Assembly (NCBI GenBank): GCA_036365515.1
Contig: CM070874.1
Coordinates: 207,198,297-207,262,296, forward strand
Direction of reading: 5' to 3'
Length of the DNA: 64,000 nt
Source of the DNA: Torymus aiolomorphi
Taxonomy: Eukaryota; Arthropoda; Insecta; Hymenoptera; Torymidae
Within the stretch, counting starts at the first letter, position 1; every line of letters begins with the position of its first letter. Below are positions 48,615-59,737 of this stretch, one piece after another. The position numbers and the translations under genes were made by a program. The notes beneath the pieces are model-generated. The model ran no database searches and was not told the origin of the DNA. It saw only the letters and a list, made by a program, of their open reading frames with translations.

Positions 48615-51463
48615 TTAGTACCAAATTTTAATCCAAATTTTTAGCTTTTTCTTATTATAATTTTTTGCGATATCTAGAAATTTAAGATTTGGATTAGATT
48701 TCGGAAGACAATTAAATACTTGTATCGCTCTGACATAGTTATCTTTATCACTAACAGTTTTCGAACACTTTGGTGGTATTATAAGTTTATTTTTACTTTT
48801 GCTAGTCGATGTTAAATATAAATTCTTAAGTTCATTATAATGATACGTTACACATTCGTAAGCCAAAATTTGTTTTAGATTCAAGGGGTTGTTTCGATTG
48901 AAAATATATTTGTTTACAATTTTTAAAATTCTATTTTGGATGTTTTGTAGTAATTTTAAGCTGTTTTTATATGCACCACCCCATGCAATATTTCCATAGC
49001 TAATGACACTATGAAAAAATGCATAATATATTGTCTTAAGTGTGTCAGATTGCATATATGTTGATAATTTGTACAGTATATATATTACATATTTAGTTTT
49101 TTTTATTATATATTCAATATGCTTGTCCCACTTTAGCCTATAATCAATAATTATACCTAGATATTTATAGTATTCTACTCTGGTCAATTTAGTACCCTGT
49201 ATGCGTATGTTCATATCTTCGGGAACACTATCACAATAGTTATCAAAAGTTATGTACACATTTTTCTTTATATTTAGTGATAGTTTGTTAAGTGCTAGCC
49301 AGATATTTATATCTTCTAAGTACTTGTTCAGTTTATTTTCAACTTTCTCCCAGTTATCATCTGTTGAAATAATAGCTGTATCATCCGCATATGAGATGGT
49401 ACTATCTGTTCTGTTTCTTAGTAAATCGTTTACGTAAATTATGAATAAGAGTGGCCCTAGTATAGTACCTTGTGGCACACCTGTAGTTATCGTTTCATGA
49501 TAGCTTTCAATTGTTCCTATTCTTACTTTTCGTTTTCTGTTACTAAGATAGATAGATATAAGTGCATGCGCTTTACCTCTTATTCCATAATTATATAATT
49601 TGTCTAAAAGAATAGCATGGTTGACAGTATCAAAAGCTTTTGCTAGATCTAAAAATGCAATAGCTATTGGTTTACTTTTGTCTAATTTCTTATAGATTAT
49701 GTTCATTAAGTAACTAAGAGCATCTTTGGTACCTTTCTTTTTCATAAATCCAAATTGATTCTGCGCTAACAAATTATTACTGTTCAAAAATGATTGTAAA
49801 CTTTCAAATATCTTTGCTACGTTAGAAATTAGAGATATCGGTCTATAGTTTGATGTATCCATTTTACTACCCGATTTAAAAATAGGAACTACCTCAGATG
49901 TTTTAAGCGCTTGTGGCCATGTCGATTTTTCAATACAAAGATTAAAGATATGTGTTAGTACATTAACAATTTGATATGATAGTATTTTTAGTGTTTTGGT
50001 AGTAATGTTATATACCCCACCATTTTTTATTTTCATATTATCAATTATTTGAAGAATTTCCTCGTTATTAGTCGGTTTAATGTAAATTGTATTCATGTTC
50101 ATTGCTGGTAATTGTAAATGCTTACCCTGGGGTTTTACAATGGTGTTAGTTAGATCTTTTCCAATTCTACAGAAGTACGAATTCATATGATTGGCAATTT
50201 GCGTCTGATCCTCTATTGTGCAATTGTTATTTAAAATGATCTTATTTATTGTGTTATTCTTTTTCAAGTTGGTTCCCATTTTTTTGTTTATGTATTTCCA
50301 AAGTTGCTTGGCATTATTGATATTGTTCTTAATTAAATTTCTTTCATGTTTTATTTTTGCCTCATTAATAACTTTGTCTAGCCTCTTTGTGTAATTCTTA
50401 TATTCTAATTTTATTAGATTATTATGTGGTTCATTGCGCATTTTAATATACAGTTGTCCTTTCGTTTCACACGAGATCATTATTCCTTTAGATATCCAAT
50501 CCTTCCTTGGATATCTCTTGTTATTTTTTGTTTTATGCGCTTCTTTAGACTTTTCTAAGCAGTCTTGCATTTCAGTTATCAAGAATGCGGTAGCTTCATC
50601 GGGATCATGCATTGCCTCTATAACATTCCAATTTTTTGTAATGACTATACTTGAAAGTTTATAGTAATTATAGTGATACTGGATATTTTCTTGTTTTAAT
50701 TTTGGTGGCTTATTCAATTTCAAGAAAAGTGGGTAATGATCAGTAAAAGGAATCGAGAGTTTAAAAGTTTTAGTGTCTATAGATGTAGCTTTTATGTACA
50801 TGTTGTCAATGCATGTACCGCTTCCGCCACTATCATTTGGTCTAGTTGAATGTATAAACCCCGGGAAGAAATCCTTTTCCATCATATTGTCTAATAATTC
50901 TAAGCTATATTCATCTTCTTTCATAATATCGATGTTAAAATCACCAATAATCAGGTGGTTTTTTATATTTCTTTTGCTATTGATAAATGATTTTGCATTC
51001 AAAATAAATTCAAAGCGCGGTAAATCATGACATCAATATAATGCGGAAATTTTAAGATTACTGTTGTTATTTAGACTTATTCGTGAGTTTAATACTTTGA
51101 GTCTACCAATTCGATTATTTCAGTAATTTCTGATACACAATCTTTTATATATACAACTACACTATCATTTTGATTTAAGTTACCGTTATTGTAATACAAT
51201 TTATATCCCTGTTTCGCAAAAAAGTGAGGATTCGGTAAATTCCATGTTTCTGTACATACAATTATATATGGTTTGATCTTCAAGCTCTTAATAAGAATAT
51301 TCAATTTCGTATAATTGTGATTTACACTTCTAATATTGACCTGTAGTATCAAACTATCTTTTCTATTCATATTTTTATTGAGAGTTTTAAGATCAAGAAA
51401 TGATGTTTCTTCTTGTATTACTTCTTTTTGCAATTCTTCAATGAGATCGACGTGTTGCTCCAT
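48615..51463 (-). pseudogene. LINE D ORF2: endonuclease and reverse transcriptase
   Basis: The first 125 codons (51,463-51,089) give the start of the endonuclease (ILQVNIRSVNHNYTKLN, IIVCTETWN). They are separated by a lesion at 51,088-51,003 from a 795-codon open frame with HLIIGDFNIDIM, GSGTCIDNMYIK, PFTDHYPLFL, then RT motifs NYRPISLISNVAKIFE, QNQFGFMKKKGTKDAL, IAFLDLAKAFDTVNH, TTGVPQGTILGPLLF and the catalytic ISYADDTAII. The long frame is free of stops to 48,615, making this the best-preserved LINE polymerase in the window. Confidence 0.9.
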
Positions 51464-51567
51464 TATGTAGTTTGCTGTTTCCTTGGTGTCGTATGTGTTA
51501 GAAATGCGGTGCTGGCTCTAAACGGCGAAGTCAGCAAAGTTGCGCTAGTCCAGTTGGCTCTAGACGG

Positions 51568-52934
51568 CTAAGTCAGCCTAGTTGCGCCAGTCGAGCTGGT
51601 CATCTTAGTGGCTTGATTGCTGTTTCCTACTTTACCTGAGTATCTTGGTGTAGTAGGTCTTATAGGATAATCAGTCATATCTATATATCTATTGAGCTTA
51701 TTCTTAAGTATTGTATATTTCTCTATGTCATTGGCCATATGTTTAACCTCGAAATTTGTGCTACATTTCGAGTTGCTGTACAAACAATTGACACATGTAA
51801 TGTTGGATGAGTTATTATCACATTGCAAAGTCTTATGCGGACCTGCACATTTTAAGCAGCATAGAGTGTTTTTGCATTTCAATGTGTTATGTCCAAATCT
51901 TCCACAGTTTAAGCAGGGCTTGATGTTTATTAAATCGCATACCTTACAGCTTTGATATCCAATGAAAATTCTATCTTGATTGTCACTAATATGTTTATAT
52001 AGCTCTCTTGGAACTTCAATTATTATGGTTGTCTTGTTTGTAATCTTATTTTTGTCTATATTTAGTCTCTTATACTTATCTTGATATCCAATAAAATTTC
52101 TTTTATTTAAGCCCTCTTCCAGCTCTTCTATATTCATTTTAATACAGTTGTCTACACGAACTGTTTTCATCTTCGGGGATTCAATTTTTTCAATAAATGT
52201 TTTATAATTGTTAGACAGTTTTTTTGAGAGTAATTCAATTGTTACTTTATCACTTTTTTCATTCATACTTTTAATCTCAATTTCATTGTCGTTCACTTTT
52301 AGTTGTTCCATCTGTATATCTTTTTCTTTTATTAAAACGTCACATACCTTTTTCTTAAAGTCATGTGGATTTTTAATGTCCTTTATAAGACTTTTCACAA
52401 TTATTTTCGGTATTCTTTTGTTTTTAATTGCTAGTTTGTTAGTTGCTACTTCTGCATATGTTTTTTGGTTATGTTGCTTTATTTCCATCTCCTGGTTATT
52501 TTTATCCTTTTTTATTAATTGCTTCAATATATCGTTTTTTTCCATTAGTTCTTGATTTAATTGTCTTAGTAGTTGAATTTCAATATATTGATTTTCCAGT
52601 TCAGCATTTTCAGTTTGCATCGTAACGTTTAGTAGTTTTTCATTATCTACTGATTTATGTACACTATCAGAGATAATAGATATTTCTGTTGATATTTTAT
52701 GTTTTATTTGTTCCTCCTTTTCACTTTTAATTTGCGCAATTAATATTTTAGCTGCTTCACAGAGTTTAGTTTCTTGATTTTTTTAAGGTTATATTAAGCT
52801 CCACGTGGTCTGGACATATCACTAATAGATTACTTATATATTTTTTGTCTTTACACTTTTCATAATCACTTTTATGGTACACGTTTTCACACACTATGCA
52901 AACTACAAGTGACACTTTCCTTTTTGGATGTCAT
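51568..52934 (-). pseudogene. LINE D ORF1: PHD-like finger, coiled coil, CCHC knuckles
   Basis: From the ATG at 52934 a Cys/His-rich segment reads CIVCENVYHKSDYEKC...ICPDH in a frame one base off, resembling a PHD-type zinc finger as in ORF1 of some insect LINEs. An A7 run near 52,785 shifts the frame again into a long coiled coil (IKSEKEEQIKHKI..., then ENQYIEIQLLRQLNQELMEK). 52,620-51,568 is open and ends with CLNCGRFGHNTLKC and CCLKCAGPHKTLQC knuckles. It would bind the element RNA. Confidence 0.75.
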
Positions 52935-53107
52935 TTATACACTAATTCTAGATTTTTATCAGGAGGCTCTCCGGAAGGCCTTCCAACGCCATCTTGATGA
53001 ATTATATTAATTATTTTAATTTAATTTATAAGACTGTAAGAATGATGGAAAAATTCTCATTAGTTGATAGTAAGTTACAGTCGACATAAGTAATATTTTT
53101 AATTTTA

Positions 53108-54960
53108 ATCATAATAATAATAATAATAATAGTAATTTTTTTTTCATGGAGTTGGAGAATGCATTAGCGCACCGTAGGGGGGACATGCCGGTCCCAAATC
53201 TCAGTGTGCGGGGCTCAGTCCTTCCAGCCTTATCGCCTACGATGAGGTCGACGAGCTTGGAAGGAGAATGCCCACTAAACTCCCTCCTCCATATCCTGGA
53301 CTTGTTTATCCGCACCGGCAGCCTATTCAGATTACTTCAGCTCGATCTCTCTAATCCCCGACGGGAATTATCCTACACTTATCTAGACTATCCAGCGTTT
53401 TACGAGTTTAAGCTACCTACGTTTAATATGTCTATTTCTACCCTTACCTCGCGTCCAATATTCTAACATAGTCAACAAGGTGTTCTTCGGTTTTTTTCTC
53501 GCGAAGCACGCTTTCTACGAAATTTGCGCCAGCGTCCCAATATTCTTTCTTTCTGACCATCGCGTTGATTTTAGTGTCTGGTGTTATACGCGCCACTATG
53601 CGCTCTAGTTCGATTCTTCTATCCGTCCATTTGCGGCATACGAAAAAGGTGTGCTCCGCGTCATCGATAGCTGCAACGACGACGACGACGACGACGTATC
53701 TTTATGTATTTTCTTTAAAGTTTCTAACTCTTCCTTCAAGTTTTGCTTTTTTTTTCAACTTCGTCATTCCTTTTTTTAGGTTATTATACTTTTTTCAACT
53801 TATCTCCTTTATCTTCACATTTTTTCAATGTAGCAATGACATTGTTATATGACTTGACCTCCGAGAACTTTACATTTGAGACAATCTATTTTTATACATA
53901 AAAAACATCATTTATTTAAACCTAAGTTTAATATGTCGGTTCCTACCCTTACCTCGCGCCCACTATTCTAACATAGTCGATAAGGTATTCTTCGGATTTT
54001 TTCTCGCGAAGCACGCTCTCTACGGAATTCGCGCATGCGTCCCAATATTTTTTCTTTCTGACCATCGCGTCGATTATAGAGTCTGGTGTTATACGCCACG
54101 CTATGCGCTCCAGTTCGATTCTTTTATCCGTCCATTTGCGGGACACGAAGAAGGTGTGTACCGCATCATCAATAGCTGCGACGGCGACGACGACGACGAC
54201 GACGACGTCTCTTTATGTATTTTCTTTAAAGTTTCTAACTCTTCCTTCAAGTTTTGCTTTCTTTTTTCTACTTCGTCATTCCCTTTTGTAGGTTATTATA
54301 CTTTTTTCAACTTATCTCCTTTATCTTCGCATTTTTTCAATGTAGCAATGACATTGTTATATGACTTGACCTCCGAGAACTTTACATTTGAGACAATCTA
54401 TTTTTATACATAAAAAACATCATTTATTTAAACCTAAGTTTAATATGTCGGTTTCTACCCTTACCTCGCGCCCACTATTCTAACATAGTCGACAAGGTGT
54501 TCTTCGGCTTTTTTCTCGCGAAGCACGCACTCTACGAAATTCGCGCCTGTGTTCCAATATTCATTCTTTCTGACCATCGCGTCGATTATAGAGTCTGGTG
54601 TTATACGCCCCATTATGCGCTCCAGTTCGATTCTTTTATCCGTATTGGCGGCACACGAAGAAGGTGTGCTCCGCCTCATCAATAGCTGCGGCGACGACGA
54701 CGACGACGATGACGACAACGGCGACGACGTCTCTTTATGTATTTTCTTTAAAGTTTCTAACTCTTTCTTCAAGTTTTGCTTTCTTTTTTCTACTTTGTCA
54801 TTCCCTTTTTTTAGGTTATTATACTTTTTTTCAACTTATCTCCTTTATCTTCGCATTTTTTCAATGTAGCAATAACATTGTTATATGACTTGACCTCCGA
54901 GAACTTTATATTTGAGATAATCTACTTTTATACATAAAAAACATCATTTATAAGTAGAAT
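53108..54960 (-). mobile_element. 3' end of an R1-like LINE (E) with a triplicated 0.5-kb module
   Basis: On the minus strand three tandem units (about 54,955-54,438, 54,437-53,926 and 53,925-53,423) each contain a Lys/Glu coiled-coil coding stretch (EVKSYNNVIATLKKC, NLKKELETLKKIHKE), a GTC/GAC trinucleotide run, and the R1 ORF2 C-terminus (DDAxHTFFVxRKWTDKRIELERI). A 3' UTR (53,420-53,150) and an A plus ATT tail (53,150-53,108) follow the last unit. Each unit ends with stop codons after VDYVRIVGAR. Confidence 0.75.
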
Positions 54961-55104
54961 ATGGCATTACATATACAAGAATTTTTATTTCCTCGTAGAA
55001 GAATGTATGTACAATGGAGAAAAATTAGCGAGTAAAATCCGGTTAGAATGTCTTGAGATATTTCCAGTCAAAATACACTATTTTTAGAAAATGTTTTTAC
55101 TCAC

Positions 55105-55209
55105 TTGTGCTTTCTTCTTTTTTGGAGTAGCTGCTTTTGTTACGGTATCCGTTCCACTCGAATTTTCCTTAGGATTATACAAATGTTTTTCGTGTTGTTT
55201 ATTTTGATG
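55105..55209 (-). other. Possible 105-bp exon, minus strand
   Basis: Bounded by an acceptor-like TTGTTAG (55,216-55,210) and a donor GTGAGT (55,104-55,099). It encodes 35 in-phase codons, Lys-rich at the end (TKAATPKKKKAQ). The coiled-coil module downstream begins after another acceptor-like AG in the same phase. It could be a host-gene exon captured with the module. Weak evidence. 55,210-55,667 shows no gene. Confidence 0.25.
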
Positions 55210-55667
55210 CTAACAAATTTCGATATAAAAAATTTATTAATGAATACTTTTTTACTTGAGTATACTGTTGCTGGAAATGACCGAATGAGACCGACTAAAA
55301 CCAATGAAATTACAGAATTTCATATTGCAATCGATTGAAATCGATCCATTTTATCGTTTTGAATCGGTTCTAAGCGGTTCTATTCGTTTCAAATATGGAT
55401 TTTTGCAAATTAGTCTGTTATTATTGGTCAATTTTAGCAGAAATATGAATTTATATTTGAGCAGAAAACAGGGATCTTTCTTATTAAACAATTTTTGCTC
55501 TTGATTTTTTATATATTAACACTTGCAACATTATCTCCTTTATTTTCCCTAAAAAGGTCTGCACTAATTTTCAAAGCATAAATTTATGGGACAATAAAAC
55601 TGACGAAATATGTGATACCGTAGACCCCTTTACTTCTGCTCAAATAAACCAATCGAATTTTGTTTCT

Positions 55668-55982
55668 TGTTGTGATGAGAATCGTGTACTGGAGAGGCTC
55701 TAAATTAATAAGACTTTCGTGTAGAGATTAAGTGTAGATTTATTGTAGAAGTCCGTTGTGTCTCTTAGCGTACAGTAGGTTGCTGTCTCTTCTGCCGTAG
55801 CGCGCGAACTGCCGCCTGCCGGCGTCGAGAAGTGCCGTAGGCGTGGCTTGGTACTTGGGGGGGGGGGCGGAGAGAGAGAGCCGCGTGGAGAGCGCTGACT
55901 GGTTGTGCGTAGTCGAGCCGTACATCGCCTTATAAGGAGCGATGATATCAACGTCTCGAAGGTTCGAGGCGTTGAATCGTCA
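55668..55982 (-). repeat. BEL/Pao 3' LTR
   Basis: Starts TGTTGTGATGAG and ends GAATCGTCA on the plus strand. A minus-strand TATAAGG followed about 34 nt later by CCAGTC could be the core promoter. It contains a G12 run (55,857-55,868) that is shorter in the other LTR. Confidence 0.9.
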
Positions 55983-57014
55983 GCATTCCGCCCACCTTCG
56001 CCAGACTGCCGAACGGTCCTTAATCTGGTGGTTGGAGGCGTATGACCTTGGCGATGGAGGGACTCCATCACTCCCTGGATGAATGGCTGTGATGCGTGCG
56101 ATGGGCCACTTGGCTGGAGGCGTGAGCTCGTTGCGAATGAGCACGATTTCGCCCACGGCGACTGGAGGATGTGGCTGTCTCCACTTCATGCGGGATTGCA
56201 GAGCCGTCAAGTACTCCGTGGTCCACCTGGCCCAGAAATGTTGAGTTATTTGACTAATCAATAGCCAACGCTTTCCTGGTGGGACATTGGAGTTGGTGAC
56301 ATCTTCTTCCGGGACTAAAAATTCGAAACGTTGTATAAGATAATGTGAAGGTGTTAAAAAATCAAGGTCAGCATGATCGTCGGTGAGAGCAGTTAAAGGT
56401 CTGGAGTTAAGGCAAGCTTCAATACGGCACATAAGCGTAGCAAGTTCTAAGAAAGTGAGAACTTGATCTCCAATGACTCGGCGCATATGATGTTTTGCCG
56501 ATTTAACTGCGGCTTCCCAAATGCCACCAAAATGAGGCGCACTGGGAGGATTGAAGATCCATGGCGTACCTTCTTGAGCGAGAGAGTTTACAATCTGAGT
56601 AGAATAAGATGATGAAGAGCTAACCATCTGTTTTAACAGAGTATCAGCACCTATGAAGTTTGTACCTTGATCGGAAAATAGTTCTTTGCAGAAACCTCGA
56701 CGTGCGGTAAATCGATGAAAGGCCGCGATAAACGCGTCACTAGTGTAGTCCTCGACTACCTCGATGTGGACGGCTCTAGTAGCCATACAGACGAATATCG
56801 CGATATATCCTTTCAATGTACCCTTTCCTCGAGTTTTGGTAAGGCGAACGTTGATAGGACCGGCGTAGTCAACACCAGCACGTTCAAACGGTAAAGAGGG
56901 GCACACTCGGGGCTTGGGCAATTCACCCATTATTTGTGTAGGCACTCGAGCAGCATGGCGTGAGCATGTCAGGCAAGCTCTGATGACTTTCTTAACCGCG
57001 GATCGACCTTCCAC
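55980..57014 (-). CDS. BEL/Pao integrase, intact frame
   Basis: 344 codons without a break, from 57,014 into the first bases of the LTR. A zinc-binding half (CLTCSRHAA) starts it. The DDE core has AGVDYAGPINVR (Asp), LFSDQGTNFIGAD (Asp) and HFGGIWEAAVKSAKHHM (Glu), all three catalytic residues present. The C-terminal part (IVLIRNELTPPAKWPIARI) is the DUF5641-type domain that follows integrase in BEL/Pao elements. Being the 3' part of a polyprotein, it has no start of its own; 57,014 is just the first in-frame Met after the upstream stop. Confidence 0.88.
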   Translation of the reverse strand: MEGRSAVKKVIRACLTCSRHAARVPTQIMGELPKPRVCPSLPFERAGVDYAGPINVRLTKTRGKGTLKGYIAIFVCMATRAVHIEVVEDYTSDAFIAAFHRFTARRGFCKELFSDQGTNFIGADTLLKQMVSSSSSYSTQIVNSLAQEGTPWIFNPPSAPHFGGIWEAAVKSAKHHMRRVIGDQVLTFLELATLMCRIEACLNSRPLTALTDDHADLDFLTPSHYLIQRFEFLVPEEDVTNSNVPPGKRWLLISQITQHFWARWTTEYLTALQSRMKWRQPHPPVAVGEIVLIRNELTPPAKWPIARITAIHPGSDGVPPSPRSYASNHQIKDRSAVWRRWAEC

Positions 57015-57103
57015 TATTCAGTACTGACATCTCAGTATGGAAAGAGTTAATTGAGTGCCACCATGAAGAGTGCGATGATGAGCATCTCTTATTAATAAAG
57101 TTG

Positions 57104-57587
57104 TTAAGTGACAATCAGCAGGAAGGGATGCTTCGTATCTTCTTCGAGGAGAGAGTGAGAGAGTCGACCGCCCACCCTGAGCAAATAAGTTTGAATCACA
57201 GGGTTTAGAGATAACAGAGGACTTTTGGACGAAAGTTTACCTGTTCTAGCTAATTGTTGAAGTTCAGACTTAAAATAAGATGTCTGAATGAAGTACATCA
57301 AACAAAGTTTGCTGTTGGCAATTTCACTAGCGCTTATCTCTTTTGAACTCGGAGAGCAGAGTATGAATCTCGGAGCACCGATTAGCGACAAAAACACCCC
57401 ATCGAGATGGATGGTCTTTTAACCAGAAGAGCACATCAGCAGAATCAGACCAAAGGTGAATACTTTCAACCTTAATTGGGAATGATTTCTTGAACGTTTG
57501 AGTAAGTCGAGCAAGTAGCAACCCAGCGTAAAGCTCTAAGCGAGGTATGCTTTGCGTTTTAAGTGGAGCTACTCGCGTTTTAGCCAC
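57104..57587 (-). pseudogene. BEL/Pao RNase H region and integrase N-terminus
   Basis: 57,587-57,327 gives VAPLKTQSIPRLELYAGLL and IHLWSDSADVLFWLKDHPSRWGVFVANR, the RNase H-like linker of Pao elements. 57,397-57,104, in another frame, gives LLRVGGRLSHS, the zinc-binding integrase N-terminus. Frameshift near 57,390. Confidence 0.8.
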
Positions 57588-57803
57588 TTAAAGTGTGACA
57601 AGCACTTCTTGTGTTTGGATTAAACGCAGGTAGACTACTGCACCATACGCAAATTTAGACGCATCTGCGAATCCGTGGATTTCATGAAATTCACATTGTG
57701 GCGTGTATCCACTCCAGCGAGGGATTTTAATCAGACTAATAGAATGAAGATCTTGCAATCAAGTCTGCCACCGATTTGAGATATCGAGAGAAAGTTCTTC
57801 ATC

Positions 57804-59056
57804 CTAACTAACCTTCAGAATCCACAAAGACTGCATAATAATTTTTGCGGTTATTACGATAGGAGCCAACCACCCCATGGGGTCGAAGATGCGAGCAATT
57901 CTAGAAAGAACCGAACGTTTGGTAGATGCCGAATCAACGGGGGCATCTTCGATATGAAAACTAAAGAAATCTGTGTTAGGTTGCCAATCTATACCTAGAA
58001 TTGGTACAGATGTTCCTGAGGCGAATAGAGTAATAGAATCAGCTAACATATTCGAGAGTAAATAAGAAAGTACTTCAGCATTATTCGAAGTCCACTTTCG
58101 AAGATTAAGATAACCTTGCTTGAAGAGTTGAATTAACTCATCTTGTTTCTGCAAAGCTTCTTCAAAAGAGTGTGTACCAGAAAGCACATTATCTAAATAC
58201 ATTTCCTTCGGACAGCTTCTGCTGCAATTGGATAATTGTTGCCATAGTCTTCGGCTAATTTCAGAAGAGTGCGTATAGCTAGAAATAGTGAGCATGCCAA
58301 TCCATACGTCACTGTAGTCAATCGATAAATTTGAATGGGTTCACTCTTGTCAAAACGCCATAAAATCGACTGATAGGGTTGATCAACTTGTTCGACACCA
58401 ATCTGTCGGAACATTTTCTCTACGTCAGCTGAAAAGGCGACCTTATACCTACGCCAAGCACAGATCAAAGCGACGGGATTCTGAAGAAGGTTGGGTCCAA
58501 CGTGTAGAAGATCGTTGACCGAGACACCTGATTTGGTTCTACTCGATCCATTAAACACAGTACGTAATTTGGTTGTCGTACTCGTTTCCTTCCACACACG
58601 GTGATGTGGTAAGAAGGCTTGGGGAATGTTAGATGACGAATCAGGGTTCGAAGAGAGTGACATATGACCTAAGTCAATGTACTCTTTTATGAAATCAATG
58701 TAAGCTAATTTCAGTTTTTCGTCCTTAGCGAAGTTTGCTTCAAGACGATTGAGTGCGCGTAATGCGGCTCAATGAGAGCTCTCGAGATGAGCAGACGTCA
58801 ACTGGTCTCGACTTTTCCAGGGTAGACTTATTATATATTGGTCTACTTCATCTTGACGAGTAGTTTTTTGATAAATTTCCTCGCAGGCGTGTTCGGCTGG
58901 CGAGTAAGATTTTTTGTCGACAGGTATTTCCTGCGCCCTCCAAAAATCTTGTACGAGCTCCAAAAGTTTGGCTTCATGCTCGCAGCTATTCGAATAATGA
59001 AGAGATATTGATTCTAGCCGTATTTCTGAAGTTGAAGAAGAAAGATTAGCTGTCAA
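57804..59056 (-). pseudogene. BEL/Pao reverse transcriptase
   Basis: 59,056-58,769 covers the region before RT (FWRAQEIPV). 58,663-58,193 has YLPHH-type AFLPHHRVWKETSTTTKLRTVFNGSS, SVNDLLHVGPNLLQN and FSADVEKMFRQI. 58,295-57,804 has MYLDNVLSG, where the usual YVDD reads YLDN, then LRKWTSNNAEVL and VLSRIARIFDPMGWLAP. Frame breaks lie near 58,700 and 58,210. The changed second Asp would by itself impair catalysis. Confidence 0.87.
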
Positions 59057-59197
59057 GAGCCATCCGAGTTTTTAACTCAGTGATATAGGTTGAAGACTTT
59101 GGCCCTTAACAATTTGATTTTCAATGATTTGCGCATAGGCGCTTGCACCGAGAATAATATCGATGCGTGATGGTTCAAAATACATGGGGTCTGCTAG

Positions 59198-59737
59198 CTA
59201 CAGCACTCTCAAGTATTCGAAATTAGTATTACCACCTACGACGGGAGGCTTATACGCAGATAATCTTGGTAAGATTATAGTATCCACTTCTAGAGAATAA
59301 GTTGGATCAAAATGAGGTTGTATAGTAAGACAAGCTACCTTCGAAGACACGGCAGCTGTCTTTTCTCCTATACCTTGAATGTGCGTCTGACTGGTTCTAC
59401 AATTGAGACAAAGCAAGTTACACAAAGCTTGTGAAACAAGTGAGATTTGAGATCCGGGGTCGATCAGCGTACGAACTTGAATTTTGGTTCCGTTAGGACC
59501 AAGGGCGTTAACCCTAGCGGTAGCTAAAAGTACTCCTGTACATTTAGTACTTTCTCCACGATTAAGGGAGACTGATTGATGAGCAGATTGAATGTCTTTT
59601 GAAGTGACAAGATTGCCACAGCTAGGGGTGCTGGACACAGAGTCAATCTGATCAGTCTGCGATGAACTGATTACTTGATTGCTGTCAGTGTGCACCAAAG
59701 TGTGATGCTTAGCTTTGCAAAGAAAGCATCGATACAA
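59198..59737 (-). pseudogene. BEL/Pao aspartic protease region
   Basis: VLLATARVNALG is followed by the active-site segment VRTLIDPGSQISLVSQALC (Asp present, DPGS in place of DSGS/DQGS), then HIQGIGE and VDTIILPRLS, matching the DUF1758 protease of Pao elements. A stop at 59,198 and a stop-rich stretch to 59,057 separate it from the RT. Confidence 0.82.

Larger units (their letters stand above)
48560..52970 (-). mobile_element. Non-LTR retrotransposon D, nearly complete
   Basis: On the minus strand: 5' region with a probable start near 52,970, ORF1 (52,934-51,568), ORF2 (51,463-48,615) and a short AT-rich 3' end with a T-rich/A-rich tract (48,575-48,597). Only a handful of lesions are visible. 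It is a Jockey/CR1-type LINE; the clade is not settled. 48,251-48,560 holds no gene. Confidence 0.85.
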
